A stretch of DNA of 64,000 nucleotides from Alligator mississippiensis. Lineage: Eukaryota; Chordata; Crocodylia; Alligatoridae. Every line of letters starts with the position of its first letter. Within the stretch, counting starts at the first letter, position 1. This document shows, piece after piece, positions 42,185-53,669 of this stretch. Position numbers and translations under genes: made by a program. The stretch is from assembly GCF_030867095.1 (NCBI RefSeq), contig NC_081828.1, positions 48,709,434 through 48,773,433 of the forward strand. The letters are read 5' to 3'. The notes below the pieces were generated by a model. The model had not been told where the DNA came from, did no database searches, and saw only the letters and a list, made by a program, of their open reading frames with translations.

Positions 42185-42240
42185 TGGGGGCTGAACTAGA
42201 TGACCTCCGGAGGTCCCTTCTAACCCTACTGTTCTATGTG
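42185..42240 (+). mobile_element. CR1 3' end fragment
   Basis: 'gggggctgaactagatgacc' followed by 'tccggaggtcccttctaacc' and 'ctactgttctatg' is the conserved CR1 3' untranslated end. Confidence 0.75.
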
Positions 42241-42469
42241 TACTACTATTGCATACATAATAAAGAAAAGGCTAGATGAACGGGCAACATGGTGGCTTAT
42301 GAAAGGTAAGACAGTCTACTGCTGAGTACTCAATTAAGTGTAACCAAGAAGATCAAAAGACGAATGTCATGAGATGGCTCAGTGAAAACCTCTGCTCAGG
42401 AATGGACAAAAACAGTGATCAAAATGTTATATGTATATAGAGAATGGCATAGAAAATAATACTGCATGT

Positions 42470-42850
42470 ACTAGACAGCCATTGTATAAATCAAAGGTAT
42501 GCCTTCACCTAAAAGACTGTGTTCAGTTCTAGTCACTCCATTTTAGAAATATATGGAAAAAAGACAAGATGTCCCAGAGGTTTATGCTGAAAACGATGAG
42601 GCATGAAAATACTTCCATTTGGAGAATGAGTGATGGGACTTGGGACTGTAGTTTAGAGGGGACCCATGAAGATAATTTGGTGGAGTTATGCAGAATAATG
42701 AATTGTGCAGAGAGCAAATGTGGTACTCATTCAGACTTTCTCATAATACAAAAATTGGCATTCTGCTGAAATTTAAAGGTGATGCACTTAAAACTAATTA
42801 AAGGAAATAATTTTTTACATAATGCATAATTAATCTATAGAGCTCACTTG
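42470..42850 (+). mobile_element. Possible old LINE fragment
   Basis: 'gactgtgttcagttctagtc' resembles the CR1/L2 codons for 'CVQFxSxH', and the run 'ggtgatgcacttaaaactaa' to 'taatctatagagctcac' resembles the 3' part of old LINEs. Too diverged for a firm family call. Confidence 0.35.
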
Positions 42851-43489
42851 TATAGGATGCCAAGAACTTGGTAGACTTAAAAAGGGAGGTTATTAGGTAG
42901 AATAAAAAATGCAAATGAAGAAATAGGGCCATGAAACTTTATGCTTTAGGGCCTAAACTAATCACCAATTAATTGAGTTTAGGAAGACTTCTTCTAAGAG
43001 CAGGTTATTCTAAAATTGTCCACTGCAGGGATTCTGTGATTTCCCTTGAAGTATTGGGACAGGGCTTCAGTGGAGACAGGGTACTAGCCTAGAATGGACC
43101 ACAGTTCTGATCCAGCTTGGCAGCACTGCAGTGACCTTACAACTATGCGAAGGGGACTTGTGATTCAGGCTCATGCCACACCATTTCTCCCCTACACCCC
43201 ACTGCTGCATAGGTGGATGGAGGCATGTGTTCCTGCTGTTTTGTTCTTGGATGGCTCAAGTAAATTTCACCAGAGTATGAAGTCTCTGGTTATTAAAACT
43301 CCAGCCTTGTCCAGCAGCAGTCACAATATGAAATGGCATGGAAGAGCTATTTGGAAAGGGAGTGTTTTTATTTTGTAGTTATAGCAGAAAGAGTCCAGAA
43401 AATGTATCAGAAGCAAGGATTTTTTGTTTCAGTCCTGATCAGGAATCACTGTAGGGAAGCTCTTCAGTTCAGGAGTCTTTTCCAGCAGG

Positions 43490-44325
43490 AATTGAGCAAC
43501 GTGATATTTTGCTTTGATGAGATAATTGATATCCTAGACAAAGGAAATGCATTAGATGTAATCTATTTGGACTTCTATAAAGTTTTATGTATGGCAGGAG
43601 TGTCACAGATATGGCCCACAGGCTGGATCCAGCTCATGGATACCTATCATCCAGCCACAGTGCTGTCTGTGCATCTTGGACTGGCGCGTTGCATGCTGCA
43701 TACACTGGCCTCAGCCCCAGGCATGAGCTGCACACAGTATAGGGGCTGGAGCTGGTTTGTGCAGCATGCAGTGCATGGGGCCAGTCTGTGTGTAGCACCT
43801 ATGCTGGTCCACCGCTGCATGTGTGGTGGATTTGGCATGCAAGGCTGGTCCAATGCAGAAGCCACATGCAGTGGGTCCTGCATACCGGCCCAGCATGATA
43901 TGTGAAGTGCGTGCCTCAGACCAGCCCTATGCCACTTATGGGTCTGAGGCTGACACAACCTGCATGCAGTGTGTGGGACTGAAGCCAGTGTACACATTGC
44001 ACACAGCATGTGAGGCTGGTCCAGGGTGCATTCTGTGTGTGGTGCCCACAATGGACTGGCCCTGTGGGCTGGCTCCAGCACATGGGGCCAGTCTGTGGGT
44101 CTGATTTGCCCTACACGCCAGTCCCAGGCCCCTCATCCAGCCTGCAGGGCCACATGAGTTTGATACCCCTGAAGTATGGTGCCACACAAGAAATTATTAA
44201 TAAAGATGAAGAAGATGGGCGTTAATGGAAGAATTGTAAAGTGGCAAAGAATTGGCTACGGTTTGGAAGAGAGACTAAGTGGTGCTTAGTGGGAAAGATA
44301 TCAGAGAGCAAGAGGTGACTAGTGG
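43490..44325 (+). mobile_element. Old LINE RT fragment split by a hAT element
   Basis: 'atgtaatctatttggacttc' encodes DVIYLDFYK, and sequence after the hAT element ('gtgccacacaagaaattatt') encodes VPHKKLL-type codons, so the two sides belong to one RT domain. Further on, the sequence resembles the 'W..VTSG' region before it ends at the younger CR1 near 44,325. Confidence 0.6.
43595..44171. mobile_element. hAT-type non-autonomous element, 577 bp
   Basis: The left end CAGGAGTGTCACAGATATGG and the right end, reverse-complemented (CAGGGGTATCAAACTCATGT), are diverged inverted repeats of a standard hAT form. Flanking 8-mers ATGTATGG and AAGTATGG differ at one base. The interior is rich in repeated 'tgcatg..gg' and 'catgcagt' motifs, which produce long spurious frames on both strands. 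Confidence 0.75.
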
Positions 44326-44942
44326 AGCTTCTTGAGCACTTGGCACTTGGTGGTCACCTGGGGGACAGTGATCACCAAATAATAGAATTCATCATAAGAC
44401 GTCGAGTGGGTAAGGTAACTAGTAGGGTGAAAGTGCTAGACTTTAGGAAAGCTGACTTCAATGAACTCAGGCGATTAGTCAAGGATGTACTGCAGAGTAG
44501 GAGTTTTGAAGAGATGGGAGCCCAGGAAGGGTGGCTGTGCCTTAAGGAAATGATCCTTTGGGCACAGAGGGAGACGATCCCAATGCGAGGAAAAGGAGGG
44601 AAGGGGTCCATAAAACTTCCCTGGCTGACCAGAGAAATCGAGAGCAGCCTACAGGCTAAAAGGGGAGCACATAAAAAGAGGAAACAAGGAGAGATTACCA
44701 AAGAGGAGTATACCTCCTCTGCTCGCGCTTGTAGGGAGGCAGTTAGACGGGCCAAAGCTACCATGGAGCTGAGGATGGCATCCCAAGTTAAGGATAAGAA
44801 GAAATTGTTTTTTAGATATATAGGGAGTAAAAGGAAGGCCCAGGGTGGAATAGGACCCCTACTAGATGGGCATAAGCAATTGGTGACAGACAGGGGGACA
44901 AGGCTGAACTCCTCAATGAGTTCTTTGCCTCAGTGTTCCTAA
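44322..44942 (+). pseudogene. CR1 endonuclease C-terminus and linker
   Basis: 206 codons. GDSDHQIIEFIIRR is the end of the APE-type endonuclease with the catalytic SDH triplet. Then follow the linker signatures AWxTREIESSLQAKRGAHK-like and FFRYIGSKRKAQGGIGPLL. A frameshift near 44,900 shifts the continuation into the next frame. The N-terminal two-thirds of the endonuclease are missing. Confidence 0.8.
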
Positions 44943-45334
44943 GCGAGGGGCACAACAAGTCTCTAACTGGGATTGTGGAGAGGTGGCAGCAGGGCACCAG
45001 ACTACCATGTGTAGACCCTGAGATGGTGCAGAGTCACTTGGAGGAACTGGATGCATTTAAGTCGGCAGGCCTGGATGAGCTCCATCCGAGGGTGCTGAAG
45101 GCACTGGCCGACATCATTGCCCAGCCACTGGCAGGAATATTTGAATGCTCGTGGTGCACGGGCCAAGTCCTGGAGGACTGGAAAAGGGTCAATGTGGCCC
45201 CCATTTTCAAGAAGGGGAGGAAGGAGGACCCAGGCAACTATAGGCCAGTCAGTCTCACCTCCATCCTTGGCAAAGTCTTTGAAAAATTATCAAGGCTCAC
45301 ATTTGCGAGAGCCCGGCAGGACAAATTATGCTGA
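44933..45334 (+). pseudogene. CR1 RT domain 0-1 segment
   Basis: 133 codons: LEELDAFKSAGLDELHPRVL, GQVLEDWKRVNVAPIFKKGR and NYRPVSLTSILGKVFEKL are RT entry motifs. The last 20 residues are off-frame after an indel, before the next segment starts at 45,328. Confidence 0.8.
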
Positions 45335-45957
45335 GGGGAAACCAGCATGGGTTCGTGGCAGGCAGATCGTGCCTGACTAATCTAGTTTCTTTTTATGACC
45401 AGGTTACACAACGCCTGGATGCAGGAGTAGGGGTTGAAGTCATATACTTAGACTTCAGGAAGGCCTTCGATATGGTATCCCACACCATACTGGTAAACAA
45501 GTTAAGAGGCTGTGACTTGGATGACTACACAGTCCAGTGGGTGGTGAATTGGCTAGAGGGTCGCACCCAGAGAGTTGTAGTGGATGGGTGGGTATCGACC
45601 TGGAAGGGTGTGGGCAGTGGGGTCCCTCAGGGCTCGGTCCTAGGACCAATACTCTTCAATGTCTTCATCAGCGACTTGGACGAGGGAGTGAAGTGTATTC
45701 TGTCCAAGTTTGCGGATGACACAAAAATGTGGGGAGAAGTAGACACGCCGGAGGGCAGGGAACAACTACAAGCAGGCCTGGACAGGTTGGACATATGGGC
45801 AGAAAACAACAGAATGCAGTTCAACAAGGAGAAATACAAAGTGCTGCACCTAGGGAGGAAAAACGTCCAGCATACCTACTGCCTAGGAAATGACCTGCTT
45901 GGTGGCACGGAAGCGGAAAGGGATCTTGGAGTCCTAGAACATGAGTCATCAGTGTGA
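45328..45957 (+). pseudogene. CR1 RT catalytic core
   Basis: 209 codons with all palm motifs: GNQHGFVAGRSCLTN (4-18), VIYLDFRKAFDMVSH (38-52), GSGVPQGSVLGPILFN (96-111) and KFADDTKMWG (127-136; FADD at 45,709-45,720), then KYKVLHLGRKNVQHTY. Every catalytic aspartate I expect is present, so this domain reads as intact even though the whole element is not. A small deletion at the end ('DLGVLEHESSV') removes residues normally reading DLGVxVDxxMxMSHQ. Confidence 0.85.
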
Positions 45958-46498
45958 CGAAGCCATCAGAAAAGCCAATGGCACTTTATCGTGCATCAGC
46001 AGATGCATGACGAACAGAACCAAGGAGGTGATACTTCCCCTCTACCGGGCACTGGTCAGACCGCAGTTGGAGTACTGTGTGCAATTTTGGGCGCCACACT
46101 TCAAGAGAGATGTGGATAACCTGGACAGGGTCCAGAGAAGGGCCACTCATATGGTTAGGGGCTTGCAGGCCAAGCCCTATGAGGAGAGACTGGGGCACCT
46201 GGACCTCTTCAGCCTCCGCAAGAGAAGGTTGAGAGGCGACCTTGTGGCTGCCTATAAGTTCATCACGGGGGCACAGAAGGGAATTGGTGAGGTTTTATTC
46301 ACCAAGGCGCCCCCGGGGGTTACAAGAAATAATGGCCACAAGCTAGCAGAGAGCAGATTTAGATTGGACATTAGGAAGAACTTCTTCACAGTTCAAGTGG
46401 CCAAGGTCTGGAACGGGCTCCCAAGGGAGGTGGTGCTCTCCCCTACCCTGGGGGTCTTCAAGAGGAGGTTAGATAGGCATCTAGCTGGGGTCATCTGA
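45941..46498 (+). pseudogene. CR1 ORF2 C-terminus
   Basis: 185 codons from MSHQCDEAIRKANGTLSC through [40 protein letters not shown] and [20 protein letters not shown] to the natural end RHLAGVI followed by TGA. Intact over its length. Its close relatives are the copies at 5.4 kb and, on the minus strand, at 61.2 kb. Confidence 0.85.
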
Positions 46499-46834
46499 AC
46501 CCAGCACTCTTTCCTGTTTATGCAGGGGGTCGGACTCGATGATCTATTGAGGTCCCCTCCGACCCTAACATCTATGAATCTATGAATCTAAAAGGTAGGA
46601 GTGTCCTGATGACATTTGCTAAAACTGGATTAATGGTGATGGGATGAATTTTCAGAGTCATAACTATGGTGGGGGTGGGGAGTAACTGGGGAGCATTGAC
46701 TTTGGTGCAGCAATGTCACTGGAGGGCCTGCTACAGCTGCCACCCCCACGCTCCCAGAGCTCAGAAACACCCAGCTGTGCCTTGGTGAATTTTAACAGTG
46801 AACATTCGTGACATTGTCTGGTACTGGTCTGGTA

Positions 46835-47190
46835 CTAGTCAAGGTAGTGGTGAAACCTTAGCTGAAATATGGTGTTGGATTCTGGTCAGCCATTTTCAAG
46901 AAAGATGAATTCAAACTGGTACAGGTATAGAAAATGGCTGCTAACAAAATCAGGGAATGGCGAGTCTACTATATATGAGAAGAGACTAGAAGAGCTTGGA
47001 TTGCTTAGCAAACTTTGAGAGGAGACAGGAGTGCTGTGTACAAATACATCAGGGAGGTAAGTAGTGTGGAGGGAGTAGAGCCATTTAAGTTAAAGGACAA
47101 TGCTGGTACCAGAACAGAAAAGTACAAACTGGCCATATAGTGTGGAGATTAGAAGGTGGTTTTCTGAACTACCTTCTCACTTATTGAAGT
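46835..47190 (+). mobile_element. Old CR1 fragment
   Basis: 'gtcagccattttcaagaaag' (S-x-IFKKD) then 'gagaagagactagaagagct' (YEKRLEEL) and 'tgtgtacaaatacatcaggg' (VYKYIR) follow the CR1 C-terminal order with many stops and indels. Confidence 0.65.
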
Positions 47191-47194
47191 GGCA

Positions 47195-48655
47195 TTTAAC
47201 CTTGTAAAGTGTTACATTTCAGCAGAGAAAATCTGCCCCCTCACTTTACATTTCTTTTTAATTTTTCTGAAGTTCTGTTTTCATTATTCAGTGTGCATAT
47301 CCTTCTCTCCCCCTGCCACACACAAACATACAGAAGGGTAGGGGTAGGAGAGGAAAGGCCCTGAACATAGCATGATAGCCCTGTACTGACATGTGTGAAA
47401 GGGTGTTTGTTTTAATGTTGGTTTCCATCTGAAAGCTGTTACCCATGAAGGGTGTTGTTACTGCCATGCACAGTTGACTTCACTACCCTTGATGCTGGAG
47501 GGCTGTGGTTCATGTGAGAATGGAACATGTCTGTGGTGGTCGCTAGGTCACTGCCAGTAACACAGCTAATGTTGCAGAAAGAATCTGAGCATTCCTTCTG
47601 TTTGATGCAAAGCTTTTCTAGTGTGCTCGTGAGGACAGCGGTCATAAATCATTTGATCTTGGTGGTCCCAGACATGTTGAATAAGGGAGAAATCCAAACA
47701 CAGGAAAAGGGGAATGACCCAGTATTGTTTTTTGGCACAAGAAAAGAGTAAATAGTGCTCTTCAACCAGCATAATCTGCTATTGAAGGTGACCCTTGGCA
47801 AATCACAGAGATGGAATGAAACAGATTAATTCACCTTTGAAGGCATGCTCTGCTAGCTGTTAGTTATCCTTTTTCCTGTTTGGAAACGTGGAGAAAAGAG
47901 GTGTTCTACAGGTTCTACAGTAGATAGGGCTTTTCAGACTGTCCAAACCCTCCAAGCACCGCCTGTACTGAAGTTGGCCAACCCTAGCTTATGTGAATTT
48001 TGGTTTAGCTGATATAATATGGCCATTGATAATGGTATGGTGAGCACATCATAATGCCAGCCTAGTGTAACTAAGGTTGGGTGAGCGGGACATGAGCCCT
48101 GGGTGCTGACTAAGGTTGGGGTGGGCTCCAGAATGGAGGCAGCAGGACAAGAATGGAGGCAGGGGGGGAGGAGTTCCCACATCATCCCCCCTTCTCCTCC
48201 CCATGAGATGTTGCTGATCTGGGGGGTTGTGTTGGTGTGGCCAAGCAGCTTCTTGGTTAATGCTCTTAGAGTACTTTCTTTTGTTGCAGAATTAAGGCTT
48301 TTACAGAGTTGCTTGGCATATAAGGGTAACTTGGTGGCAGCTACATCTCCCAAGGGTGACGGAATTAGGTTGATGAAGGTATTCCTGCCGCCATTCCATG
48401 TAGCTGGAGCTTCTAACCCCCTGCCAGGTATGCCTCTGCCCATGACAGGTAAGACACTGCCCCACCCCTGCTTCTCCTGCGTTTAGTACAACCCTCTCCC
48501 CACCCCATCCCTCACCTGCTATAAGAGTAGCAGGGGGAAGGGGGGAAGGGATTTCCACATTTCTACTCTGGGCTCTGCCCAGGGTGCAGGAATATCTGGC
48601 TACACCTTTGCTGCAGCCCTGATTCCCACTATTCACTACAATTAGATTTGGTCAC
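47195..48655. other. No gene recognised
   Basis: Non-coding sequence. Frames up to 169 codons near 48 kb show no family resemblance or splice support. Confidence 0.45.
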
Positions 48656-48659
48656 TATT

Positions 48660-48926
48660 CAGAGGGTGCATCCACACATGCATTAATGTGCTTTTCCTAA
48701 TGCGCATTAAATTTAGTACCTCCAATGTGAGGTACTAAATAAATGAGCATTAGGCTGCCCTAATGCGCAGTATCACAAGCACACACTTTTAAAGTGACGC
48801 TTAACGTAGACAAAAGTAGATAATTTTACTGCATGTTAGTATATTTGCATGGTTTTTTATACCATGCTTTAATGCACAATAAAATAGACTACTATGTATT
48901 AAAATGGACTTATAGACATGCCCCAA
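48660..48926. mobile_element. MITE, family B copy 2
   Basis: Starts CAGAGGGTGCATCCACACAT and ends with 'tatagacatgccccaaaag', the worn inverse. The inner part has inverted 'tttagtacctcc / ggtactaaa' and 'ctaatgcgcat / tgcgcagta' segments. Confidence 0.6.
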
Positions 48927-49453
48927 AAGTATGAAATTTCTTGACCTTCTGAGTCATAGTGAAAACTCAAACTCTAGACATTTTCTACAGAACAAAACTT
49001 AAAAATGTTGTGGAGGAGACATAGAAAGAGTCTTACTCAAGATCTTTATTTTGTCTTTGTCACTTTGATTTGTTTTTATAGACGGTATTATATTTTCTTA
49101 GTTGAAATGAGAAAGTCAAAATGAAGCCCTGTGACTTCATCAAAATAAGTGCATTCAATAGCTTTTCATCAAACTGATTAAATCAATACATCCTTGCAAA
49201 ACATTTTGACTTTGCTGAATCAACATTTTCAAACAGGAAAATGTTTTGTGGGCAAATTTTTGAGCAGGTATCATTACATCTTTGCAAATTCCCTACCTGA
49301 AATCCTGGCCTTGTTGAAGTCACTGGCAAAAATACCACTGGCATTGGTGAGACCAGCACATGGCTTAAAAAGCACCAGCTGCTGAAGTACCTTGGAGTCT
49401 CATTTATGACCTGGGACTCTACTGCACTAGGTAGTGTCCCAAAAAGGTACATA

Positions 49454-49710
49454 CAGGGCACATCTACATGAGATGCTTACTATGCAGTAGCCTAATAACA
49501 CTGCACAGTAGCATGCTGGTCAAAAACTGCTCATATGCTACTGCACAGTGTTATTAGGCTACTGCACAGTAAGCATCACAAAAAAACCGTGCGCTGGTTC
49601 TACTGTGCAGTAACTGTATTTACTGCTCATTTAGTTAGTACTTCACTAAACAAGTACTAAACTAAATGCACGGTAACTACTGTGCATTAATGCACGTGTA
49701 GATGCTCCCA
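49454..49710. mobile_element. MITE, family B copy 3, with long hairpin
   Basis: Ends: CAGGGCACATCTACATGAGA and, inverted, GGGAGCATCTACACGTGC. Inside, 49,473-49,576 forms a hairpin with about 42-bp arms (left arm starts ATGCTTACTATGCAGTAGCC; right arm ends GGCTACTGCACAGTAAGCAT). Confidence 0.7.
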
Positions 49711-49961
49711 CACTGTAGCTAGGTAAGGGCTGTAGACAGTGATTTGAAGGAAGCAGAGATGTATTTTCCCATTGGAACACACTGTCTTGGCAGTACTTCC
49801 CTACAGCTAGGGCTGTGTTCAAATTGTCAGATATTTGACCTGTACTTACGAGAATCTAAGGTTAAACTTTTTGTTGTTGAATCTGTTCTTGACAACTGAT
49901 TTGTAGCTTTCCTTTATGTCCATAATACATTCTGTGCCAGCCAGCATGGTGACACTCTTAC

Positions 49962-50000
49962 CTGCATAAATGGCTTGAGTTATCTTGTTTCTCATCGCCC
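49962..50000 (-). other. Candidate 39-nt microexon
   Basis: On the minus strand a strong acceptor (TTTCTGTTGTATTCTCCCCAG) precedes GGGCGATGAG..., and a near-consensus donor (ATGCAG|GTAAGAGT) follows 39 nt later. The length is a multiple of three and two of three frames are open. A longer frame across it (49,846-50,082) also stays open. No protein family recognised. Chance pseudo-exons are common in vertebrate introns. Confidence 0.3.
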
Positions 50001-50004
50001 CTGG

Positions 50005-50465
50005 GGAGAATACAACAGAAATCACCCCCATGGTGCTCTTGAAAGTGCTGTGGAGAAGGGCTTCCTGCTTACCTATTCCCACTCTGAAAATGCCAAACCT
50101 GGAAATGAGGCAGTGAAGCTGCTGTGGAAATCCCTTCCCCCCTTCCCTCTGATACTCTTATACTCACTGCTTCTGGTGTGCTTGAGAGTAGTAGAGTGGG
50201 CTCCCTGTAAGCATTTTCATTGCCTCATTACTGGGTTTGGGACATGTGACATGGGCGCAGGTGGGTGGGATGTGGAGAGGCATAACCAGGCAGCTTTGTG
50301 TCCTTGGCGGCAGTAGCACACAGGGCATTGGCAGTGGGTGGTCCTAGTCAGTGCCCAGGGCTGGTACCCTACTCATCCCCTCCTGCTATTGTGGCTGGAT
50401 GTGTTTTTTGGTGGCATTCTTAAGAGCACTGCAGAAGCAGAAAAGATGTATTCTGGAAGTCAGAT
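50005..50465. other. No gene recognised
   Basis: Non-coding sequence between the candidate microexon and a MIR-like SINE. Confidence 0.4.
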
Positions 50466-50469
50466 TTGT

Positions 50470-50640
50470 GTCCCACTGGTAATGTCACTGACTCACAAGA
50501 TGACCCAAAGCAAAGCATTTTAATTGTATGGCTTAGTTCCCCCAACTGTAAGGCAGGGAATAATAATTCTTCTATGTCTCCAGGCCTATTGTGAGGCTAT
50601 AGGAATATGCAGGTATAAACATGAAGTGCTAAGCATTGTT
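50470..50640 (+). repeat. MIR-like SINE
   Basis: 'gtaatgtcactgactcacaa', 'agttcccccaactgtaaggc', 'gggaataataattcttctat' and 'gaagtgctaagcattgtt' follow the MIR core and tail order. Confidence 0.6.
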
Positions 50641-50644
50641 TAAA

Positions 50645-53485
50645 AAGCAGTAGAGTGTCCGGCAAGGGAAGACCTGGATTAGATGTGTAGACTGTGCCAC
50701 AATAAATACATAATAAAGGCATAATAAGTGACCACAGATTTTTAGCACTTTTTCCCTCTCACTGCTCATATTCCCTTCTGATTTCCTCTTTTTTGTAGAC
50801 TCTTATTTTTTTAAGTTTTCTTTTCTCCCTGATTACTCTTGGTAACAGCTCATTGTTGTGGTTTTTCTGAAGCTGCTTGAAGTTCACTGACACCTGACAG
50901 CTGCCTACAGAAATAGCTACAAAGTGATCAGCAAAAAAACAGCCACTAAAACTAATGTGTTAGGCTGAAAATCTCTGAGCCATGCAGGATGGGTTTATTC
51001 AGCCTGTGAGGCTAAGTGAATTTCTAATACACATGTATTTGTGCATCTGTGGCACTGGACTTGATTTTTAATGCACTTAAACACTGGTGGAAAGTTGCCG
51101 TTTGAGGCCCAGGATTGAAATTCTTTGCTTATAGGAATAAGCACAGCATGGGCAGGAGTCTTAGCAGTACAACTTTTCCTTTGCCATGTATCTCTACCTT
51201 CACTTTATGGGATTAACTCTAGTAGGGATAGAATTAAGATACCAGTTTCCCCATTTCAGTCTTGGTCTCTCTTGTGAGTCTGTCAACACAGCTGCCAGCT
51301 ATGATGTATATTTTTATGGTTAACACCTCTTCTGTAGGAAGCGAAGTGAGAATTCATGTCCTGAGTTATGTTCCTAATTAGCAGTATTTCAGTGTAACAC
51401 TCAGAGAGAGGTGGTGGTTTTGCATATGGGTAGATATGGTGATACTGTAGGGGTGTAATGTTAACAGCATTTCAGGAAGATACCAGCTTAGATAAAATTC
51501 ATTCTTTATGAGAGGACATGAGGTACAATGTCACTGCCAGGCTTAGAGGCTCTCTGCAAACTTACTCTATACAGGCTTCTGGGCAGATTCATGATTTACT
51601 AAAGAGGTGTGTGGCATGCTGTCCCTCAGACCATGGCACAATGGGGTGAGGTGTGGATGGAGCCCCTGGGCTGGCAGGGGACACTGAAGAGCTAGGTAGG
51701 GAGCAGTCACACAAAGCGTCTGTGTGTGTGTGTGTGTGGGGGGGGGGGGTCCCACCTGCTGCCACTGCTTCTGTCCCTGGCTGACCCAGGGGTCGGGGGA
51801 GCTCAGCCACTCCTGTCCTGCTCCAGCTGGGGCTATGGGGAATAGTTGCCTGGGGAGCTGGGCTCCACTGGCGACAGCAGCAGTGGTGTGCAGGTTTCTC
51901 CTTCCACTGCCTGCTCCCTGACTGCCTATCTCCCCAGGTGCTCCCTGCTGGCTGGGGGCAGGTGCTGGAATGGAGGAGCAGCTCTGGGGCTCCCCCTGTG
52001 CCTGTCAGCCAGAGGCAATGGAGGACAAGGTCCTCCTTCCAGTGTCTGCTTCTGGCCACTGGGGGATACCTTGGGGGTGGGGCAGCAGGTAGCAGTTGTT
52101 TGCTGCCACTTCTGGCAGCTGCAGCCCATGGCTAAAGCAGAGTGGGAGCAGCTCTAAGGCTCCCCCTGCACCCTGGTTAGCTGGGGACAGCAGTAGCAGT
52201 GGTGGAAAGGGGTGTGACCACACTGGTGCAACCCCTGGATCTGCTCCTGTACAGCCCCTCTGCTAAAGCTGCATCTCAGTTCTTGCTTACAATACTTTCA
52301 GTTACAGTCCTGGCACTCCTACATAGGTTGGGTGCTGGGCTGGTGATATGGACAACTGTTCATTTGATATTAGACTGAGACTTCTGCAGACTCATTTTGC
52401 TTCTTTGCTGGGTTTTGAACCTGGATCTTCAAAGAAAGCTAGGTGCATCCCATCACCAGCTTGTCTGCTTGATCAGCCTCCAAGTGGGTCCAACCCGCAT
52501 AGCTATCCATTCCCCCTGGGAGTTTGTTGACTAATGCGGACCATCAGTCCCAGGGACCTGGTGGTGACTACTAGGAGTTGGAGAGAGGGTGTGTGAGCAC
52601 TGGGAGGGACCAAGTGAGCCAGCCACTGTGCCTATTGGGGTTGTGTTGGACAGGGGGAGATATGTCAGTTGGGAGAGAAAAGGTGCCTTTTCAGTTGTCC
52701 TGCTCCTCTGTCTCTGTAGGGGTCATAGCCAGTGGAGATCCTGATCTGTGGCTGATGGGCAAATCATGCCTTGTTCATCTTACTAGATTTTTCAGTGGCG
52801 TAGTTTGACTCTCAGATGTCAACAATTTATTTTCATGGCCTGGTGGGTATTCATGGGGACTACTCTAGATTGATTTTAAATCACTTAAAATTCCCTAGTA
52901 GAGATGCCCCAGAGGGCGGTGATGGGTGAGTGCTCATCACCCCATCTGGACCTTTCCTGTGGGGTCCTAAGTCAAGGGCAGGTCTGGGGGTATGTGAGGG
53001 GGGTCTGCACCTTCGGCATGCATGGTGAGCTCTCTGAACTCACCAGTTTGTCAGTAGGCCTCCTGACAGAAGTGCCTCCTTGGCCTGGCTCCAGAACCTA
53101 GGGAGTGAATGCTGATGCTGTTCACTTCCACCCCTCCCCTCCTTTTCCCCTGTCACTGAATTCAGCAGTGGGGAAGGGTTGGGGGAGTGGGGGGTGGCAT
53201 TCCTCCCCTGCATTCTAGATCTGCCCACAAGCACAGGTTCTAGCAGGATCTGTGCTGACAACCTGGTGTGCTCAGAGAGATCCCTGAACACATGCTACAA
53301 AGCCAAAGTGTGTGTGATCACCATCCCCTGCGTCCTCCTCCTGGATCTGCCCATTTCCCCCGGGTTCCACCCAGGGGTATAGCAGGGAAGCTCTGCTTCT
53401 GGCTGCAGTGGCACCACCAGCCACCTACTGCAGTGGCAGTGATTTTTCTGTCCCCACCCCTGTAAAGGTGGCACCCAGGGCTGCT
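50645..53485. other. No gene recognised; GC-rich repeat block inside
   Basis: Non-coding. At about 51,560-52,260 a GC-rich block contains repeated 'gagcagctctggggctcccc'-type motifs and a GT microsatellite running into a G14 run (51,736-51,749). Its right side ('gtgcaacccctggatctgct') looks like a DNA-transposon end. Frames up to 156 codons there are repeat artefacts. Confidence 0.45.
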
Positions 53486-53514
53486 ACCCATCACCAACCC
53501 TCTCCCACACTGCT

Positions 53515-53665
53515 CAGTTATGCTACTGTTGCCCCTTCTGTTCAATGTGTATATGAGACCACTGTGAAGATTTGGAGTGAGGTGCCATGAGCATGCTGAT
53601 GACACCCAAAGCTCTCTCTCTATCATTTACTGAGTAATAAACTGTATCATGGAGGCATTTGTGAG
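53515..53665 (+). mobile_element. Old LINE RT fragment with 'ADDTQ' motif
   Basis: 'tgccccttctgttcaatgtg' encodes PLLFNV and, after worn sequence, 'catgctgatgacacccaaag' encodes HADDTQS, a decayed YADDTQL palm motif of L2-like LINEs. Later 'gaggcatttgtgagctggga' fits the following helix. Stops are frequent. Confidence 0.55.
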
Positions 53666-53669
53666 CTGG

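Larger units (their letters stand above)
44325..46592 (+). mobile_element. Best-preserved CR1 LINE (endonuclease end to tail)
   Basis: The copy begins inside the endonuclease domain (GGHLGDSDHQIIEF) and runs without large gaps through linker, RT and C-terminus to the tail 'tctatgaatctatgaatc'. Four open frames cover almost all of it; only a few frameshifts separate them, so it is the youngest-looking CR1 here. It was 5'-truncated on insertion and landed in an older LINE. Confidence 0.9.

Noticed and set aside
43333..43905. 190-codon plus-strand frame
   Set aside because: A chimera of unclassified sequence, an old LINE RT piece and a hAT element; not a gene.
51567..52223. Frames of up to 156 codons around the GT/G-run
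   Set aside because: GC-rich repeat DNA with overlapping frames on both strands and no conserved motif.
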